The notes under the pieces are model-generated. The model was not told where the DNA came from. It saw nothing but the letters and a program-made list of their open reading frames with translations, and did not search any database. Source: Arabidopsis thaliana (lineage: Eukaryota; Streptophyta; Magnoliopsida; Brassicales; Brassicaceae). From it: 64,000 nt of DNA. Location of the stretch: the NCBI RefSeq assembly GCF_000001735.4, contig NC_003076.8:8494001-8558000 (forward strand), in the 5' to 3' direction. A program made the position numbers and the translations under genes. Position 1 is the stretch's first letter. Every line of letters begins with the position of its first letter. Shown one piece after another: positions 61,922 through 64,000 of the stretch.

Positions 61922-61924
61922 TTA

Positions 61925-62870
61925 CATGAGCAAAACTTCTCTAACCTATGAAAATTTATGTCAGGATATTTTGTGAACATATCAAATCAAACGACAATCG
62001 CGAGTTTTAGCCTTTTTGGATTTTTAAATTTAATATTATATCCTTTAAAAAAATAAAAGTGTGATTGTTGTGAGTTTTCGAGAGGTGTTAATTGTTCCCC
62101 TGCTTTTTTATTTTTCGTTCCAATACCATTTAATTATCTACAAATTATTAATTTTGTTATTGCTTTCATTTACTTGCAATTTTCTTTTGTTTTAACTTAA
62201 AAACTACGAACAAGTTTTTTGTATGCAATTGTTATTTGTTAATTTGAGTCATGCTACATTTATATTTATTATGTATCATGATATATCATATATATTTGAA
62301 AACATAATCACACAATAATTAGCGTCCACCAGTGCACAGAAATAAAAAAAACTTTTGACGAGGTCAAAATATAAATTTAAAATAGTTTATAACCATAATT
62401 TATCATATTTTTACAATTGATTTAATATATAAAATTGGATTTAAAAATAGATGTTTAATATACAAAATTGATTAAAAAATAGATATTTAATATATAAAAT
62501 TATGTTTTAAAAATTGGAAAAAGCTAGGTAAGCAAATAGATTTTAAAACGAGGTTATTGGAAAGGAAAAAAAAAATTGAATGCAATATCGTAATAAAAAT
62601 GGAAAACATATAAACAAAATTAAACACTTGAAAAATAAATAGATGCTCAGTTAACAAAAAAAGTACTCCATAAGAAAGGATTTAAACAATTCACAATGAG
62701 ATCAATTCATAAGAGATTTTTATTTTTTACTGCAAACTGAATTTTATTCAAGACTGTAAATCTTTACATAGAATGATATACGTATAATTATAGTTATATG
62801 CCTAAATTAAATAATTATTTTAAAAATTGTTGATGTAAAGCTGACCCCTCTGCTCTCTTACTTCCTCCGC
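61925..62870. other. Very AT-rich spacer
   Basis: No gene is supported. Locally repetitive AT words occur around 62400-62510 (variants of ATTTAATATATAAAATT), suggesting old tandem slippage. Confidence 0.45.
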
Positions 62871-62889
62871 CTTTGGCGTTTACTAAACT

Positions 62890-63700
62890 TTCGGTTTCCG
62901 ATTTAATTTGAGTCAAAACATGCGTTATTCTGAAGTGGCATGAATGAGATGATATAATTCATTTTCCAACAAATTATAATACTTTATCTATTTTAAATCA
63001 GTTGTCGTTTAAACCTTTTCATGTCTATTATTATTATTTTTTTTTTTCTGTTTTACTTTGTTTAATATATTATTTTATTTGATATCATCTGTTAATAAGC
63101 TAAAAAACAAGGATAAAATTAGAAAATCTATCAAAACATGCATTGAACAATCCATGAATCCACTAATGTAATTGCCTACACAAATGACATCACTCCCATC
63201 ATATTTTCTATTTCTGATTTAATTTAAGTCAAAGCGTTACTATGAAGAGCCATAAAATATACTTTTACTTTCCAATATATGATAATATTTCCTCCATTAT
63301 AATTTAAATATTGTTCTAAAGCTTGAAATTTGTTTCATAATAAGTGTCATTTTAGATTTCCAATACATAATTTTAAATTAAAAAATCCAATTTTATCTTG
63401 ATATTAATTCATTCAAAATTTATAAAGTATATATTAATAAATAATAAAACGGAAATATAATTTTTCAATTTGTGTGAAAAATCGTAAACAACACTTAAAA
63501 TTAAAACAAAAGAGTATGACGTAATTATTATATACGTTACATGTTTTATTCAAACGTAATTCACACAGAGACATTAACTCTGCCAAACTCTTTATTTCCA
63601 ATTTAATTTGAGTTAATGTATTTATATCATTTGTAAATTAGCGTGAACGACATGATATATTATCATTTCCAACAAATGATAATACATTCATGCTATTTCC
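62890..63700 (+). repeat. Three diverged direct copies of an approximately 90-bp AT-rich repeat
   Basis: Copies lie at about 62897-62985, 63210-63292 and 63598-63692. Each starts with a GATTTAATTTGAGTCAA-like segment, and about 50 bp later has TTTCCAACAAATGATAATA or a close variant. Spacing is about 310 and 390 bp. The sequence between copies is not clearly repeated. Origin is unknown. Confidence 0.6.
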
Positions 63701-64000
63701 ATTTATTCAAGGTAATCATTATTTTCGTTACTAATATTTGAAAATATTTTCTGCCTTTTCTTGATAACTCCGCATGTTTTAACATACAAAAAAAGTTCCG
63801 CCCTTGTATCGAAAATTCGATGAAACTTACCCACAAAAAAGAAAACATCAATTACAAATAAAAAGCTTATGAGTTTGTGACAAACTCTATTGGCCATCCA
63901 CCAAACTAACCCTTGTACATATTTATGCTTAAACTCTTCCACATTACATGATAAAATTGCTCATTGCTTTAAACTAAAATCAATTAATTTACATGCTCCA
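63701..64000. other. Right-edge spacer
   Basis: No complete gene is visible. A minus-strand open frame at 63703-63942 shows no recognisable domain. Confidence 0.4.

Overview
The window looks like a gene-dense plant nuclear euchromatin segment. It is AT-rich, has short GT-AG introns, telo-box and site II promoters, and carries plant-specific families (VSP, FPF1, miR169, DUF599, PPR). The proteins and exon lengths agree with my memory of Arabidopsis thaliana chromosome 5, roughly At5g24750 to At5g24880. That assignment is from recall, not from a search.

Layout from left to right. At 1-3250 are the 5' end of a sterol-glucosyltransferase-like gene and a ten-exon zinc alcohol-dehydrogenase-like gene, both on the minus strand. 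At 5.5-15.9 kb is the vegetative storage protein cluster: an orphan copy of a VSP 5' flank, VSP2, a 4.3-kb CACTA transposon inserted in the VSP2 upstream region, and VSP1. At 15.9-17.3 kb are a LINE-type zinc-knuckle relic and a tRNA-derived SINE. At 18-22.5 kb are a DUF599 membrane protein gene and BZIP9, both on the plus strand. At 22.9-28.3 kb is a very large minus-strand gene fusing an ABC1 atypical kinase to a serine beta-lactamase-like domain. At 29.4-31.3 kb is an aspartic-protease-like gene with a foldback element in its intron. MIR169B is at 33.5 kb. A PPR gene (37.2-39.3 kb) converges on a tRNA m7G methyltransferase gene, followed by CRY3 (41.4-44.1 kb), FPF1 (47.8 kb), a RING-H2 gene (51.0-52.9 kb) and an acidic calmodulin-binding-like gene (58.7-60.1 kb). 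The spacers around the last genes hold a long hairpin, a probable Athila-type solo LTR, a Tourist-like MITE and diverged AT-rich repeats.

The genes are independent plant transcription units and do not form an operon. The only clearly linked set is VSP1/VSP2, a direct tandem duplication of about 2.3 kb that includes promoter, three exons and 3' flank. The duplication lets the history be read: a third VSP-type promoter block lies downstream of VSP2 without a gene, and the CACTA element entered the VSP2 unit after duplication, because the VSP1 unit still shows the uninterrupted version of the site. I see no new enzymatic system. The most unusual items are the orphan VSP promoter, the transposon with its paralogous empty site, the ABC1/beta-lactamase fusion, the altered catalytic motifs of the aspartic-protease-like protein, and two long foldback hairpins.
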